This document shows positions 1 to 7,436 of a DNA stretch of 64,000 nt, one piece after another. Every line of letters begins with the position of its first letter. Position 1 is the first letter of the stretch. The stretch is taken from NCBI GenBank assembly GCA_963829355.1, contig CAWHHZ010000013.1, forward strand, positions 391,585 through 455,584. The letters run 5' to 3'. The stretch comes from CAWHHZ01 sp963829355. Lineage in GTDB: Bacteria > Acidobacteriota > Thermoanaerobaculia > Gp7-AA8 > JAHWKK01. Position numbers and translations under genes: made by a program. Below the pieces are notes generated by a model. It was not told the DNA's origin, did not search any database, and worked only from the letters and a program-made list of their open reading frames with translations.

Positions 1-275
1 TGAGTGCGATCGAAGGGCTCGAGATCATCGGGCGCGCGGCGGAGAAGGCTGCCGTGATCTCGTTCATCCTCGAGAACGTCCACCCGCACGACATAGGGAC
101 CATCGTCGATCGCGAAGGCATCGCGATCAGAACGGGTCATCACTGTACACAGCCCGTGATGCAGCGTTTCGGCGTCCCAGCGACCGCGCGCGCTTCATTC
201 GCCCTCTACAACACCCGAGAAGAAGTCGACCGGCTGGTCGACGCGATCGCGAAGGTGAAGGAGATCTTTGGATAG
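1..275 (+). CDS. sufS: cysteine desulfurase SufS, C-terminal part
   Basis: The open frame runs in from the left edge (first full codon at base 3) and stops at 275. The visible 90 or so residues are the C-terminal domain of a group II cysteine desulfurase. The RTGHHCTQPVMQRFG segment contains the catalytic cysteine that takes sulfur from L-cysteine as a persulfide, and the NTREEVDRL segment is the usual small-domain helix. The enzyme is PLP-dependent and cytosolic and feeds sulfur to a scaffold for Fe-S cluster assembly. A SufU-like scaffold gene and sufT follow on the same strand, so this is the 3' part of a suf operon. The N-terminal PLP-binding part lies outside the window. Confidence 0.9.
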   Translation, partial: SAIEGLEIIGRAAEKAAVISFILENVHPHDIGTIVDREGIAIRTGHHCTQPVMQRFGVPATARASFALYNTREEVDRLVDAIAKVKEIFG

Positions 276-286
276 CTGACAGTCGA

Positions 287-371
287 CAGGTGCAGTGAGT
301 CGGAGCCAGCTAACTGGTGATTGACGACGAAGACTATGGCTGACGACCGACGACTGACGACTGACGACTGG
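287..371. repeat. GACGACT-word repeats between sufS and sufU
   Basis: The short gap between the two suf genes is built of the words GACGACT, CGACTGA and GTCGAC repeated several times with small changes. The same words recur at 4082-4100, 4556-4592 and in two tRNA spacers near 44600 and 44740. No promoter or terminator is evident. The 5' part (GACAGTCGAC) is partly complementary to the 3' words, so a hairpin is possible. Confidence 0.6.
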
Positions 372-375
372 AGAT

Positions 376-825
376 ATGGACGATCTTAAGAGAGCTTTAC
401 CAGCAGGTCATTCTCGACCACAACAAGAACCCGCGGAACTTCGGGCGGCCGGAAGGCATCGAATCGCGAAGCCGAAGGGTACAACCCGCTCTGTGCGGTG
501 ATCACTACACGATCTATCTCGATCTCGAGGACGGCGTCGTGAAGAAGGCCGGCTTCGAAGGTTCGGGATGCGCAATCTCGAAGTCATCGGCGTCGGTGAT
601 GACGCAGATCCTCGAGGGGAAGAGCGTCGAGGAGGCGAAAGGCGATGTTCGACGAAGTTCGTCGCCATGGTGAAGGGCGAGCCCATCGAACACAGCGATC
701 TCGGCAAACTCGCCGTATTCGAAGGAGTCCGCGACTTCCCGACTCGCACGAAATGCGCAACGCTCTCGTGGCACGCGATGAAGAACGCGCTCGAGGGCGC
801 CCAGGAATCGGCGAGAACAGAGTGA
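376..825 (+). pseudogene. sufU: SufU-type Fe-S scaffold, reading frame broken by several 1-2 base insertions
   Basis: Read piecewise, the DNA gives a normal SufU of about 145 residues. It starts MDDL-RELYQQVILDHNKNPR, then has NREAEGYNPLC, GDHYTIYL, GSGCAISKSSASVM, FVAMVKGEPIEH and RTKCATLSWHAM. All three expected cluster-ligand cysteines are present (PLC-GD, SGCAIS, TKCATL). Joining the pieces needs about five insertions removed, near 388, 461, 492, 640 and 656, with almost no damaging substitutions. SufU accepts sulfur from SufS and is a core scaffold or sulfur acceptor. Clustered insertions in an otherwise conserved gene look more like assembly error than decay, but a true pseudogene cannot be excluded. 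The ATG at 376 follows a GGAG at 370-373. Confidence 0.75.
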
Positions 826-888
826 AACGGTTCTCAGGTCTCGGTTTTCGGTTCCCGGCTGGAGCAGTGGGAGAGTTTGGAGGTTCTG

Positions 889-1431
889 ATGGCGAAACGC
901 TTTGAAGACCTGCGAGTCTGGCAGGAAGCCAGAAAGTTGAACCACATGATCTTCGAGATCAGTGCACTTCTGATCGAGAGGAGGCGGTTTGGACTGGAGA
1001 ATCAGCTGACGCGAGCGAGTCTGTCGGTCATGAACAACATTGCTGAGGGTTTTGACCGCGGTGGGAACAAAGAATTCCGGCATTTCCTGATTCAGGCGAA
1101 AGGGTCGAATGGCGAGATGAAATCGATGTTGTACGTCCTTCTCGACCAGGGATTGATCGATACATCCCGATTCAACCAGTTGTATGAAGACCACGACCGC
1201 ATGGGCCGGGGTTTGCACCGTCTGATTCAGCATGTTGGAGGGAGCGATTTCGACGGCTATAGTCGTCGCGCCTCCGAGCTGTCAGAAACCGGCCCCGACT
1301 ACGAAACCTCGCTCGAGCCAGAGCATCTGAATCCCCTGTGGCCGGGTGATACGCCGTCAGGAAACGCAGATAACCGGCAAATAAACTTCAAACCTGGAAC
1401 TGAGAACCGAGAACCGAGAACTGAGAACTGA
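889..1431 (+). CDS. four-helix bundle protein (23S rRNA intervening-sequence family)
   Basis: The N-terminus (MAKRFEDLRVWQEARKL) and the segment SLSVMNNIAEGF match the short four-helix-bundle proteins once called S23, often found in 23S rRNA intervening sequences and scattered through environmental genomes. No enzymatic role is established. I start at ATG 889 because GGAGG lies at 879-883; a TTG at 877 is also in frame. The family is usually about 120 residues and this reading is 180. The last residues (GTENREPRTEN) are translated from the GAACCGAGA-word repeat at 1392-1432, so the C-terminus appears extended by repeat DNA. It sits between sufU and sufT and looks like an insertion into that operon. 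Confidence 0.75.
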   Translation: MAKRFEDLRVWQEARKLNHMIFEISALLIERRRFGLENQLTRASLSVMNNIAEGFDRGGNKEFRHFLIQAKGSNGEMKSMLYVLLDQGLIDTSRFNQLYEDHDRMGRGLHRLIQHVGGSDFDGYSRRASELSETGPDYETSLEPEHLNPLWPGDTPSGNADNRQINFKPGTENREPRTEN

Positions 1432-1432
1432 C
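1392..1432. repeat. GAACCGA-word repeat overlapping the end of the four-helix-bundle gene
   Basis: The words GAACTGA and GAACCGA occur five times in about 40 bases. They encode the last residues of the upstream gene and end one base before the sufT start. The same family recurs at 35857-36059, and complementary GGTTCTC/GGTTTTC words lie at 828-856, on the other side of the four-helix-bundle gene. Confidence 0.6.
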
Positions 1433-1981
1433 ATGCATGAACAGATCACAGTAAGCCGCGACATGAATGCGACCGCGATTCCGAGCGGGGAGCCGGTCCA
1501 GATTCCGGAAGGCACCGGAGCGACGATCACTCAGGCCCTGGGGGGCTCGTACACGCTGATTACCGACATGGGCTGGATGGTCCGCGTCTCGGGGAAGGAA
1601 GTCGAGGCGATCGGCAAGGAAGTCCCCAAAGAGGTCGAGATCAGTGCCGATGCTTCCAAGGAAGATCTCGAACCTCTCGTCTGGGATCAGATGAAAACAT
1701 GTTTCGACCCCGAGATCCCGGTCAATATCGTGGACCTGGGGCTCGTCTACCTTTGTGAGCTCAACGACGTCGACGGCGAAGAAGGCAAGTACGACGTTCA
1801 GGTGAAGATGACCCTCACGGCTCCCGGTTGTGGCATGGGACCCGTCCTCGCCGACGACGTCCGGCAGAAAATTGAATCGCTCGCGCCGATCCGCAAGGCG
1901 AACGTCGAGATCGTCTTCGATCCGATGTGGGACCGCACCATGATGTCCGACGCTGCCAAACTCCAGCTCGGGATGTACTAG
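1433..1981 (+). CDS. sufT: Fe-S cluster maturation protein SufT (MIP18/DUF59 family)
   Basis: The C-terminal two thirds is a MIP18-like domain. LVWDQMKTCFDPEIPVNIVD is the family signature, and MTLTAPGCGMGPVLADDV carries the conserved cysteine loop. The N-terminal 60 residues, with GGSYTLITDMGWMVRV, form the extra domain seen in bacterial SufT proteins. SufT is an accessory factor in Fe-S protein maturation, needed when demand is high, and is usually encoded with sufS and sufU as here. The length of 182 residues is typical. The ATG at 1433 has only repeat sequence upstream and no clear ribosome-binding site, so translation may depend on the upstream gene. Confidence 0.88.
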   Translation: MHEQITVSRDMNATAIPSGEPVQIPEGTGATITQALGGSYTLITDMGWMVRVSGKEVEAIGKEVPKEVEISADASKEDLEPLVWDQMKTCFDPEIPVNIVDLGLVYLCELNDVDGEEGKYDVQVKMTLTAPGCGMGPVLADDVRQKIESLAPIRKANVEIVFDPMWDRTMMSDAAKLQLGMY

Positions 1982-2036
1982 GAACGCAGGCACCTCGGCT
2001 CCGGCGAGTGCCGGCCCTGCCGGGGAGGCCCCTCCT

Positions 2037-2106
2037 GTCATTCCGAAGCGAAGCGAGGAATCTGGGCGGGGGACCGAACCATCCACCGGTCCCCAGATTC
2101 CTCTCG
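2037..2106. repeat. dispersed ATTCCGAAGCGAAGCGAGG repeat, copy 1
   Basis: The word ATTCCGAAGCGAAGCGAGG begins at 2040 and continues to AATCTGGGCGGGG. A partly complementary CCCCAGATTCCTCTCG at 2091-2106 closes a hairpin. The same sequence in one or the other orientation recurs near 12990, 25100 and 26690. All copies are intergenic, so this is a dispersed palindromic repeat of REP type and not a gene. Confidence 0.65.
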
Positions 2107-2145
2107 TCTCTATTCGCCCGCCATTCGCGCGCGCTTGTCCGATGC

Positions 2146-2206
2146 GTCACCCCGAGCGGTCGTGCGGGCGGGGAAGCGAGGGGCCTCGCCAGCCACTGGT
2201 TTATCG
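2146..2206. repeat. dispersed CACCCCGAGCGG repeat, copy 1
   Basis: This block (GTCACCCCGAGCGG, then GTGCGGGCGGGGAAGCGAGG, then GGCCTCGCCA) is repeated almost exactly at 57574-57624. The stretch from 2207 to 2299 contains GGAGGCCCTTCGCTTGCCCG, partly complementary to it. I see no gene between 1982 and 2692; short open frames there are products of high GC. Confidence 0.55.
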
Positions 2207-2299
2207 AATGGGAGGGGAACTGGCGCCGCAGGAGTGCCTGGTTCAATGGCTTCATCTCCCGGTGTGGGGAGGCCCTTCGCTTGCCCGCCCGACCACCCG

Positions 2300-2606
2300 C
2301 TCAGAGGCTGTGAAAGAATCCAGCGTACCCTGCGTTACGGGCGCGGCGAGTCTCGAGCGCGCGAAGCAGTGACGCAGCGATGTGGTTCATCGGAAAGGAA
2401 CTGCGACACTCGATCGTGAGTCGTCAGGGCAGGCGCTGCGATCGGCGACGCCCCGCCCGTAACCCTTTGGGCTGGTGGTGGTTACGGCCCGATCTCCGCG
2501 TCACTCGTCGTCACCGAGGAACCACCGCGACTCCTCCTCATTCCTTGAGCTCGAACCGTAAGCACCACCAGCGCAGGGCACGCTGGATTTTTTCACAGCC
2601 TCTCAG
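2300..2606. mobile_element. MITE-like element with ~35-bp terminal inverted repeats, copy 1
   Basis: The left end (GAGGCTGTGAAAGAATCC at 2304) and the right end (GGATTTTTTCACAGCCTC ending 2602) are inverted copies continuing inward as AGCGTACCCTGCG versus CGCAGGGCACGCT, with about two mismatches in 31 bases. A nested inverted pair (GTTACGGGCGCGGCG at 2333 and CGCCCCGCCCGTAAC near 2450) lies inside. There is no coding sequence. A second copy lies at 4221-4482, so the M64 peptidase gene sits between two direct copies. The structure is that of a non-autonomous miniature inverted-repeat element; no matching transposase is in the window. Confidence 0.7.
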
Positions 2607-2692
2607 GGTGACATGGCGCCGAGTCCTCGATCCGCTCGTTCGGAATGACAATGCGCGCTTCGATTTCGGAGCGCGCATTGTAAGATTCGTCC

Positions 2693-4234
2693 ATGAAACG
2701 AATCGCTCTCGTCCTCGCACTCTCGTTTGTCGCCACTCCTCTTCTCGCGCACCAGCTCGCTTTCACCGAGCACTTCCGTGACAAGACGATGCGCATCGAT
2801 ATCTTCCACACGGGTGGCATGGGTGAGGAGATCGTTGCGCTCGATCAGGTCGTCTCCGATGGACCGTGGTCCGGGAGCACGACACAGCTCGTCGATGACA
2901 CGAACCTCGGAAAATTCATGGTCGAGGTCATCGACCCCTCGACCAACCAGGTCATCTATTCGCGCGGGTTTGCCACGATCCATGGCGAATGGGAAACGAC
3001 CGGGGAAGCGAGAACGACTCATCGTACCTTCCACGAATCGCTCCGCGTTCCGTGGCCGGTTCACCCCGTACAGGTCGTGTTGAAGAAGCGGGCCGAAGGC
3101 GAGGGATTTCACGAGATCTGGTCGACGGAGATCGATCCCGACTCACGATTCGTGAATCCTGCCGACATCGAGCCGGCGGGCGAAGTCTGGAGTCTTCTCG
3201 AGAGCGGTCCTGCTCATGAGAAGGTCGATCTGCTTCTGATCGGAGAGGGATACAGCGCTGCCGAGAAGGAGAAGTTTCATCGTGACGCGAAGCGGCTCAC
3301 CGACGCGTTGTTCGCGCATGAACCATTCAAGTCCCGCAAGAACGACTTCAACGTCCGCGCGATCGATCTTCCCGCGGCGGAGAGCGGTGTGAGCCGTCCT
3401 CGGGCCGGCAAGTTCCGTCGCAATGCCACCGGTGCGCAGTACAACATCTTCGATTCCGAGCGGTACCTCCTGACCTACGACAATCAGGCCCTCCGCGACA
3501 TCGCCTCCGCGGCTCCGTACGACTTTCTCGAGATTCTCGTGAACGAGGAGCAGTACGGCGGGGGCGGAATCTACAACTTCCAGTCGACGACATCGGTCGA
3601 CACCGAGTTCGCCGAGTACATCTTCGTCCATGAGTTCGGCCATCACTTCGCCGCACTCGGCGACGAGTACTACACCTCCCCGACCTCCTACGAGAGTGGC
3701 GGCGAGTCGCATCCTGAGCCGTGGGAGCCGAACATCACGGCACTTCATGATCCGGACAATCTGAAGTGGGGCGATCTCGTTGCGGGGAGCACGCCGATCC
3801 CCACGCCGTGGCCGAAAGAGGAGTACGAGAAGAAGAGCCGGGAGATTCAGGCGCGGCGTGCGGCGCTGCGAGCCCGCCACGCTCCGGAGAGCGAGCTCAA
3901 TGCTCTGTTCCGTGAAGAGCAGGAATGGACGACGAAGTTCCTCGCCTCGCAGAAGTACTCAGGCGTCGTAGGAGCCTTCGAAGGCGCCGGCTACGAACCG
4001 AAAGGTCTTTACCGCCCGCAGATGGATTGCATCATGTTCACGCGTGACGAGGTGGGATTCTGCCGCGTTGTGCGCGAAGCGAGCGTCGTCAGTCGTCAGT
4101 CGAGGATGCGGAGATGGCGATCGGAACAATACGATGTACTAGCGCAGCAAGGATCGCTGAGTTATCCTGACCTGAGTCACTGCTTAATTCACGTCGAGTC
4201 ATACGACAGATCCTTCCGCGCTCAGAGGCTGTGA
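2693..4234 (+). CDS. secreted M64 family metallopeptidase (IgA peptidase-like)
   Basis: A signal peptide (MKRIALVLALSFVATPLLA) is followed by an all-beta N-terminal domain typical of M64 proteins (about residues 25-160), then the catalytic domain. The zinc site is HEFGHHFAALGDEYY near residue 315: HEFGHH gives HExxH with the extra metal-ligand region downstream. KVDLLLIGEGYSAAEKEKFH is the other family signature. The enzyme should be exported and cleave peptide bonds; the substrate is unknown. After DCIMFTRDEVGFCRVVREAS the sequence stops resembling the family. The last 50 residues come from GTCGTCAGTC-word repeat DNA, and the stop codon at 4232-4234 lies inside the second MITE-like copy, so the natural C-terminus seems to have been replaced. 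Confidence 0.85.
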   Translation: MKRIALVLALSFVATPLLAHQLAFTEHFRDKTMRIDIFHTGGMGEEIVALDQVVSDGPWSGSTTQLVDDTNLGKFMVEVIDPSTNQVIYSRGFATIHGEWETTGEARTTHRTFHESLRVPWPVHPVQVVLKKRAEGEGFHEIWSTEIDPDSRFVNPADIEPAGEVWSLLESGPAHEKVDLLLIGEGYSAAEKEKFHRDAKRLTDALFAHEPFKSRKNDFNVRAIDLPAAESGVSRPRAGKFRRNATGAQYNIFDSERYLLTYDNQALRDIASAAPYDFLEILVNEEQYGGGGIYNFQSTTSVDTEFAEYIFVHEFGHHFAALGDEYYTSPTSYESGGESHPEPWEPNITALHDPDNLKWGDLVAGSTPIPTPWPKEEYEKKSREIQARRAALRARHAPESELNALFREEQEWTTKFLASQKYSGVVGAFEGAGYEPKGLYRPQMDCIMFTRDEVGFCRVVREASVVSRQSRMRRWRSEQYDVLAQQGSLSYPDLSHCLIHVESYDRSFRAQRL

Positions 4235-4482
4235 AAGAACCCAGCGTACCCTGCGTTACGGGCGCGGCGAGTCTCGAGCGCGCGGAGCAGAGGAGCGATG
4301 TGGTTCATGGAGCTGCGACAACGCGATCGGCGACGCCCCGCCCGTAACCCTTTGGGCTGGTGTGGCCCGATCTCCGCGTCACTCGTCGTCACCGAGGAAC
4401 CACCGCGATCCTCCTCGTTCCTTGAGCTCGAACCGTAAGCACCACCAGCGCAGGGCACGCTGGATTTTTTCACAGCTCTCAG
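4221..4482. mobile_element. MITE-like element, copy 2
   Basis: This shares nearly all of its sequence with 2300-2606: the same outer ends (CTCAGAGGCTGTGAAAGAAC on the left, TGGATTTTTTCACAGCTCTC on the right), the same inner CGCCCCGCCCGTAACCCTTT and the same CGTCACTCGTCGTCACCGAG. It is about 45 bases shorter because of several internal deletions. Its left end provides the TGA that ends the M64 peptidase frame. Both copies are in the same orientation. Confidence 0.7.
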
Positions 4483-4508
4483 GATGACAGTCGCTCGAGC
4501 AGTGGAAC

Positions 4509-4538
4509 AAAAAGGGGAGCCATCTGGCTCCCCTTTTC
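4509..4538. terminator. bidirectional intrinsic terminator
   Basis: GGGGAGCC, loop ATCT, GGCTCCCC form a perfect 8-bp stem flanked by AAAAA on the left and TTTTC on the right. It lies between the forward M64 gene and the reverse membrane-protein genes, so it can serve both directions. Confidence 0.8.
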
Positions 4539-4555
4539 GATTGCGGTGACTCTTT

Positions 4556-4592
4556 CTGACGACTGATGACTGTCAGCTGACGACTGCTCTAC
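4556..4592. repeat. GACGACTG-word repeats
   Basis: GACGACTGATGACTGTCAGC and TGACGACTGC repeat the word family seen at 287-371 and in the tRNA spacers. The stretch ends at the stop codon of the reverse-strand gene. Confidence 0.5.
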
Positions 4593-4971
4593 TTATGATT
4601 CTGGAAAAAGGTCCACTGTCCGAGCGGGAATCCTTTCTTCAGTTGTTCCGACTGCATATAGCCATCGATACAGGTGAGAATCGCGATCAGGGGGAGGGCC
4701 GGCGTACCCATGAAACAGGTACCGACCGTCAGGACAGCGCGATTGCGATCGTCGCCAGTCCCTTCTGCCATTGCCCATAGATGAAGTAGCCGACGCAGAG
4801 AAAGATCAGATTCAGTACCAGGATCAGTACGGGATCCTTCGGGGTCGCCGGAGGCGGAATGATGTCGCTGCCCCCTCCTGAAGGGGGCGGTGGTCCGCCT
4901 GCGGGAGGTGGTGGGGCTGCCGAGCCCCCTCCTGGAGGCGGGGGAGAGCCCGGAGTTGAAATATTTTCCAT
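4589..4971 (-). CDS. small Pro/Gly-rich membrane protein, frameshifted
   Basis: The frame starting at 4971 gives MENISTPGSPPPPGGG, a proline- and glycine-rich head, then a membrane segment (LILVLNLIFLCVGYFIYGQW), and stops at 4729 just after GLATIAIALS. In the next frame the sequence continues LTVGTCFMGTPALPLIAIL, a second membrane segment, and ends KKGFPLGQWTFFQNHK at 4589. A single missing base near 4731-4738 would join these into one 127-residue protein with two membrane segments, resembling TM2-domain-like proteins. Its start lies 10 bases after the probable stop of the upstream gene, with AGGAGG between them. Function is unknown. Confidence 0.6.
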
Positions 4972-4981
4972 CGATCTCCTC

Positions 4982-5465
4982 CTACTTGTCTGCCAAATCG
5001 CTGATGAACGGGGAACCGCATTCTCTCACCCTTGACGGCCTTCATGATGGCCATAATGATCAGGACGAGATAGGCGATCCAGAGCACGCAGCCGAGAACT
5101 CCGAACACGCATCCCAGGCCCATGAGGTCCCGAACCGCCCACTGGACTGCCCAGAGAGCGATGTACACCACAATGTAGGCGATGAAGAGAAAGAGTCCGT
5201 TCTTGGCGTGCCACTGAACCTCCCGATCATCCTTCTTGATCAGAAGGGGAATGAGCGCGAGGATCCCCAGATAGGCGAGGACCAGCATGATGGTGCGTTC
5301 GCTATCCGATCCTCCTGACGGAGGTGGCGGTGAGCCCATTGGCTGTTGTGGTGGCGGAGGGGGCGGTGTTGCTCCCTGTCCTCCTCCTGGTGGTGGAGGC
5401 GGTGGCGCGGCGCCCTGTCCTCCTCCTGGTGGCGGCGGTGGTGAATTCGGTGGGACATTGCTCAT
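4982..5465 (-). CDS. DUF4870-like membrane protein with Pro/Gly-rich N-terminus, frameshifted near its end
   Basis: The first 45 residues are runs of proline, glycine and glutamine. Then comes a DUF4870/Tic20-like core: RTIMLVLAYLGILALIPLLI, a polar segment with KDDREVQWHAKNGLFLF, and two or three more membrane helices ending IMAIMKAVKGERMRFP. The open frame as given runs on with unrelated sequence. Removing one base from the G4 run at 5010-5013 (C4 on the coding strand) gives the end FISDLADK and a TAG at 4984-4982, directly followed by AGGAGG and the next gene. That spacing supports the shorter, shifted end. The role is unknown; the family is a common small inner-membrane protein. Confidence 0.65.
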
Positions 5466-5528
5466 CGTGCCTGCTCCTTTCGAAACCGATATACCGATTC
5501 TATCAGCAATTCAGAAGCTTGCAGCGTC

Positions 5529-7189
5529 TCATGGCCGCTCCCGCTGCAGCCGCGACCGTGCAAGCTCCAGCGGAATGGCGAAGAGCATGGCCGATATGAA
5601 CAGCCCGACGACGACGGGGCCGGCGGTCGTCCAGAAGGTGGGCTCCAGATCGATTCCGAAGATCATCTTCACCGCAAACCTCTGAACCGGTCTCGTGAAC
5701 AGGAACATCATCAGCCCCACGTACAGGAGCGACAGCGACATGTAAGCGAAACCTCCCAGTGAGAGTGCCACCTGCACTGGATTCTCGCTGCGGAAGTCGG
5801 GAGCGAGGGCTCCGAGGCCGACACCGAGCCCGACGAGAGTGGAGGTGATCACGACCGAAGAGGCGATCGTGTAGATCCAGATCAACGTTCCCGCATCCAG
5901 GATTACGTTCGCGGTCACCGTAAGCAGGAGAGAGATTGCCAGAAGCGGCAGAAGGTAGACTGCCGTTTTGATCCATAGAAGCCGGCGCATCGTGACCGGT
6001 GCCGTCCTCAGAATCCAGAACTGCCTTCCCTCTGATGACATCGACGGGTACGCAAAGCGGAGGCAGATGGCGGCGACCACGAATCCGGTCATCCCCAGAT
6101 TCAGCCACGCGAGCAGCGCCGCGCGCGCGTCCCCCTCCAGCGGCATCATGCGGATGTTGTAGAGATAGATGAACAGCAGTGCGGCCATCATGAACACCTG
6201 GCTCCATTGCGCGGCGTCGCGTACGACCGTGCGTACCTCCTTTCCGAGCAGCGCACGGGACTCCGGATCGAGCCGGACCGTAACGAGGTCGAGGGCCGAA
6301 GTCAGTCGGTCTGCTCCGATCATCACTGGGGATGAGCTTTCGCGGGAACGCACCCATGCGGGAAAGTACGTCTGCGAGGCGAGGAGAAGAAAGACACCGA
6401 GCAGGCCGATCGCCAGTCCTGCGAGCGGGAGCGACGGAGCCAGCCCCCTTGCTCGAGTATCCGTCCCGCGGTCGCCGCTCCGAGCCAGTGGCTGGGCCAC
6501 AGCTCCGATCCCGGCATCCGGATCGTCTGGAGCACTGTGGTCAGGTCATCGGTTCCGAGCTCGGAGAAGAGCCGCTCCGGTCGCGCCATCCGGATCCCGA
6601 TGATGGCAACCGTGATGATCACGATCCCGAGGGTGGCAGCGATCTGATGGACCCTGCGCACGGGGAAGTAACGGACGAGCAGGAGAACGAGAATGGAAGC
6701 GATGCTGACCGGAATCGAGATCAGAGCGAGGAGGTCGACTGCGCTGACGGTGAGAAACAGCCACGACTGCTCGTACTGGACCGCCAGCGCCGCGAACATC
6801 GGAAGGAGGAAGAACACGACGAGATACGAGCTCTGGACGAGAATCGCAATCCATCTCTGCACGATGACTTGAAGCCGTGGGACGGGTGCCGCGTGGTAGA
6901 TCTCCAGATCAGCGTCGGTGAAAAGCGCACCGATCGCCGTGGTCATCGCCGAGAAAAAGAGCGTCATCATCGCGACCAGAAAGACGAGGCCCAGAAAGTT
7001 CTCGATCAAACCGATCGCAAAAAATGGCGTGACCGCCTCGATCTGCGCCGCGGCACGGAAGAGCCGACGGAAGACCTCGAAGTCGCCCCAGAGAAAGAGC
7101 AGAAACAGACCGCCGACGACACCCAGCCGGAGAGCGAGCGAGGCGCCCACGGGCCGGAGTCTCGCCAAGGCGATGCGGAGAGGCCACAT
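5529..7189 (-). CDS. putative ABC-type exporter permease, split by a frameshift
   Basis: Two overlapping frames form one protein. The N-terminal half (from MWPLRIALARLRP at 7189) has about six hydrophobic segments and a cytosolic TDADLEIYHAAPVPR motif. The C-terminal half has another six, with EGRQFWILRTAPVTMRRLLW. The shift falls at the C5 run 6444-6448, where one base too many or too few separates GRILEQG from LAPSLPLAGLAIG. Joined, the protein is about 550 residues with a layout resembling large ABC exporter permeases whose ATPase is a separate protein. No ATPase gene is adjacent here. The substrate is unknown. An ATG at 7207 is also in frame but lies in repeat sequence. Confidence 0.6.
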
Positions 7190-7201
7190 CGGGAGAGGAT
7201 A

Positions 7202-7430
7202 GTTCAAGGGTTCAAGAGTTCAGAGGTTCAGGAGTTCAGAAGTTCAGACAGCGCCGCGAAGGCGGCGCGAAGCAACACAGCCCAGTGGCCTCTCCGAATC
7301 GCACTGGCGAAACTTCGGCCGTTCGATCTTTGAACTCTTGAACCCTTGAACCTCCGAACCCCTGAACCTCTGAACCCCCGAACCTCTGAACCCCTGAACC
7401 TTTGAACCCTTGAACCTTTGCCCTCCCGAA
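7202..7430. repeat. TTCAAGAG-word inverted repeats with REP remnant and gene fragment
   Basis: From 7202 to 7250 the word GTTCAAGA/GTTCAGAG is repeated six times. From 7327 to 7430 the complementary words TGAACCCT/TGAACCTC occur more than ten times, so the two arms can fold back on each other. Between them lie a fragment of the GC-rich repeat (7251-7286) and a short stretch at 7284-7325 that matches the start of the exporter gene in opposite orientation. No intact gene is present. Confidence 0.65.
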
Positions 7431-7436
7431 CTCCCT

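Noticed and set aside
6332..7333. A 333-residue forward open frame opposite the exporter gene.
   Set aside because: It is rich in charged residues as expected of the antisense of membrane-protein DNA and has no family features; only its last dozen codons hold a real gene fragment.
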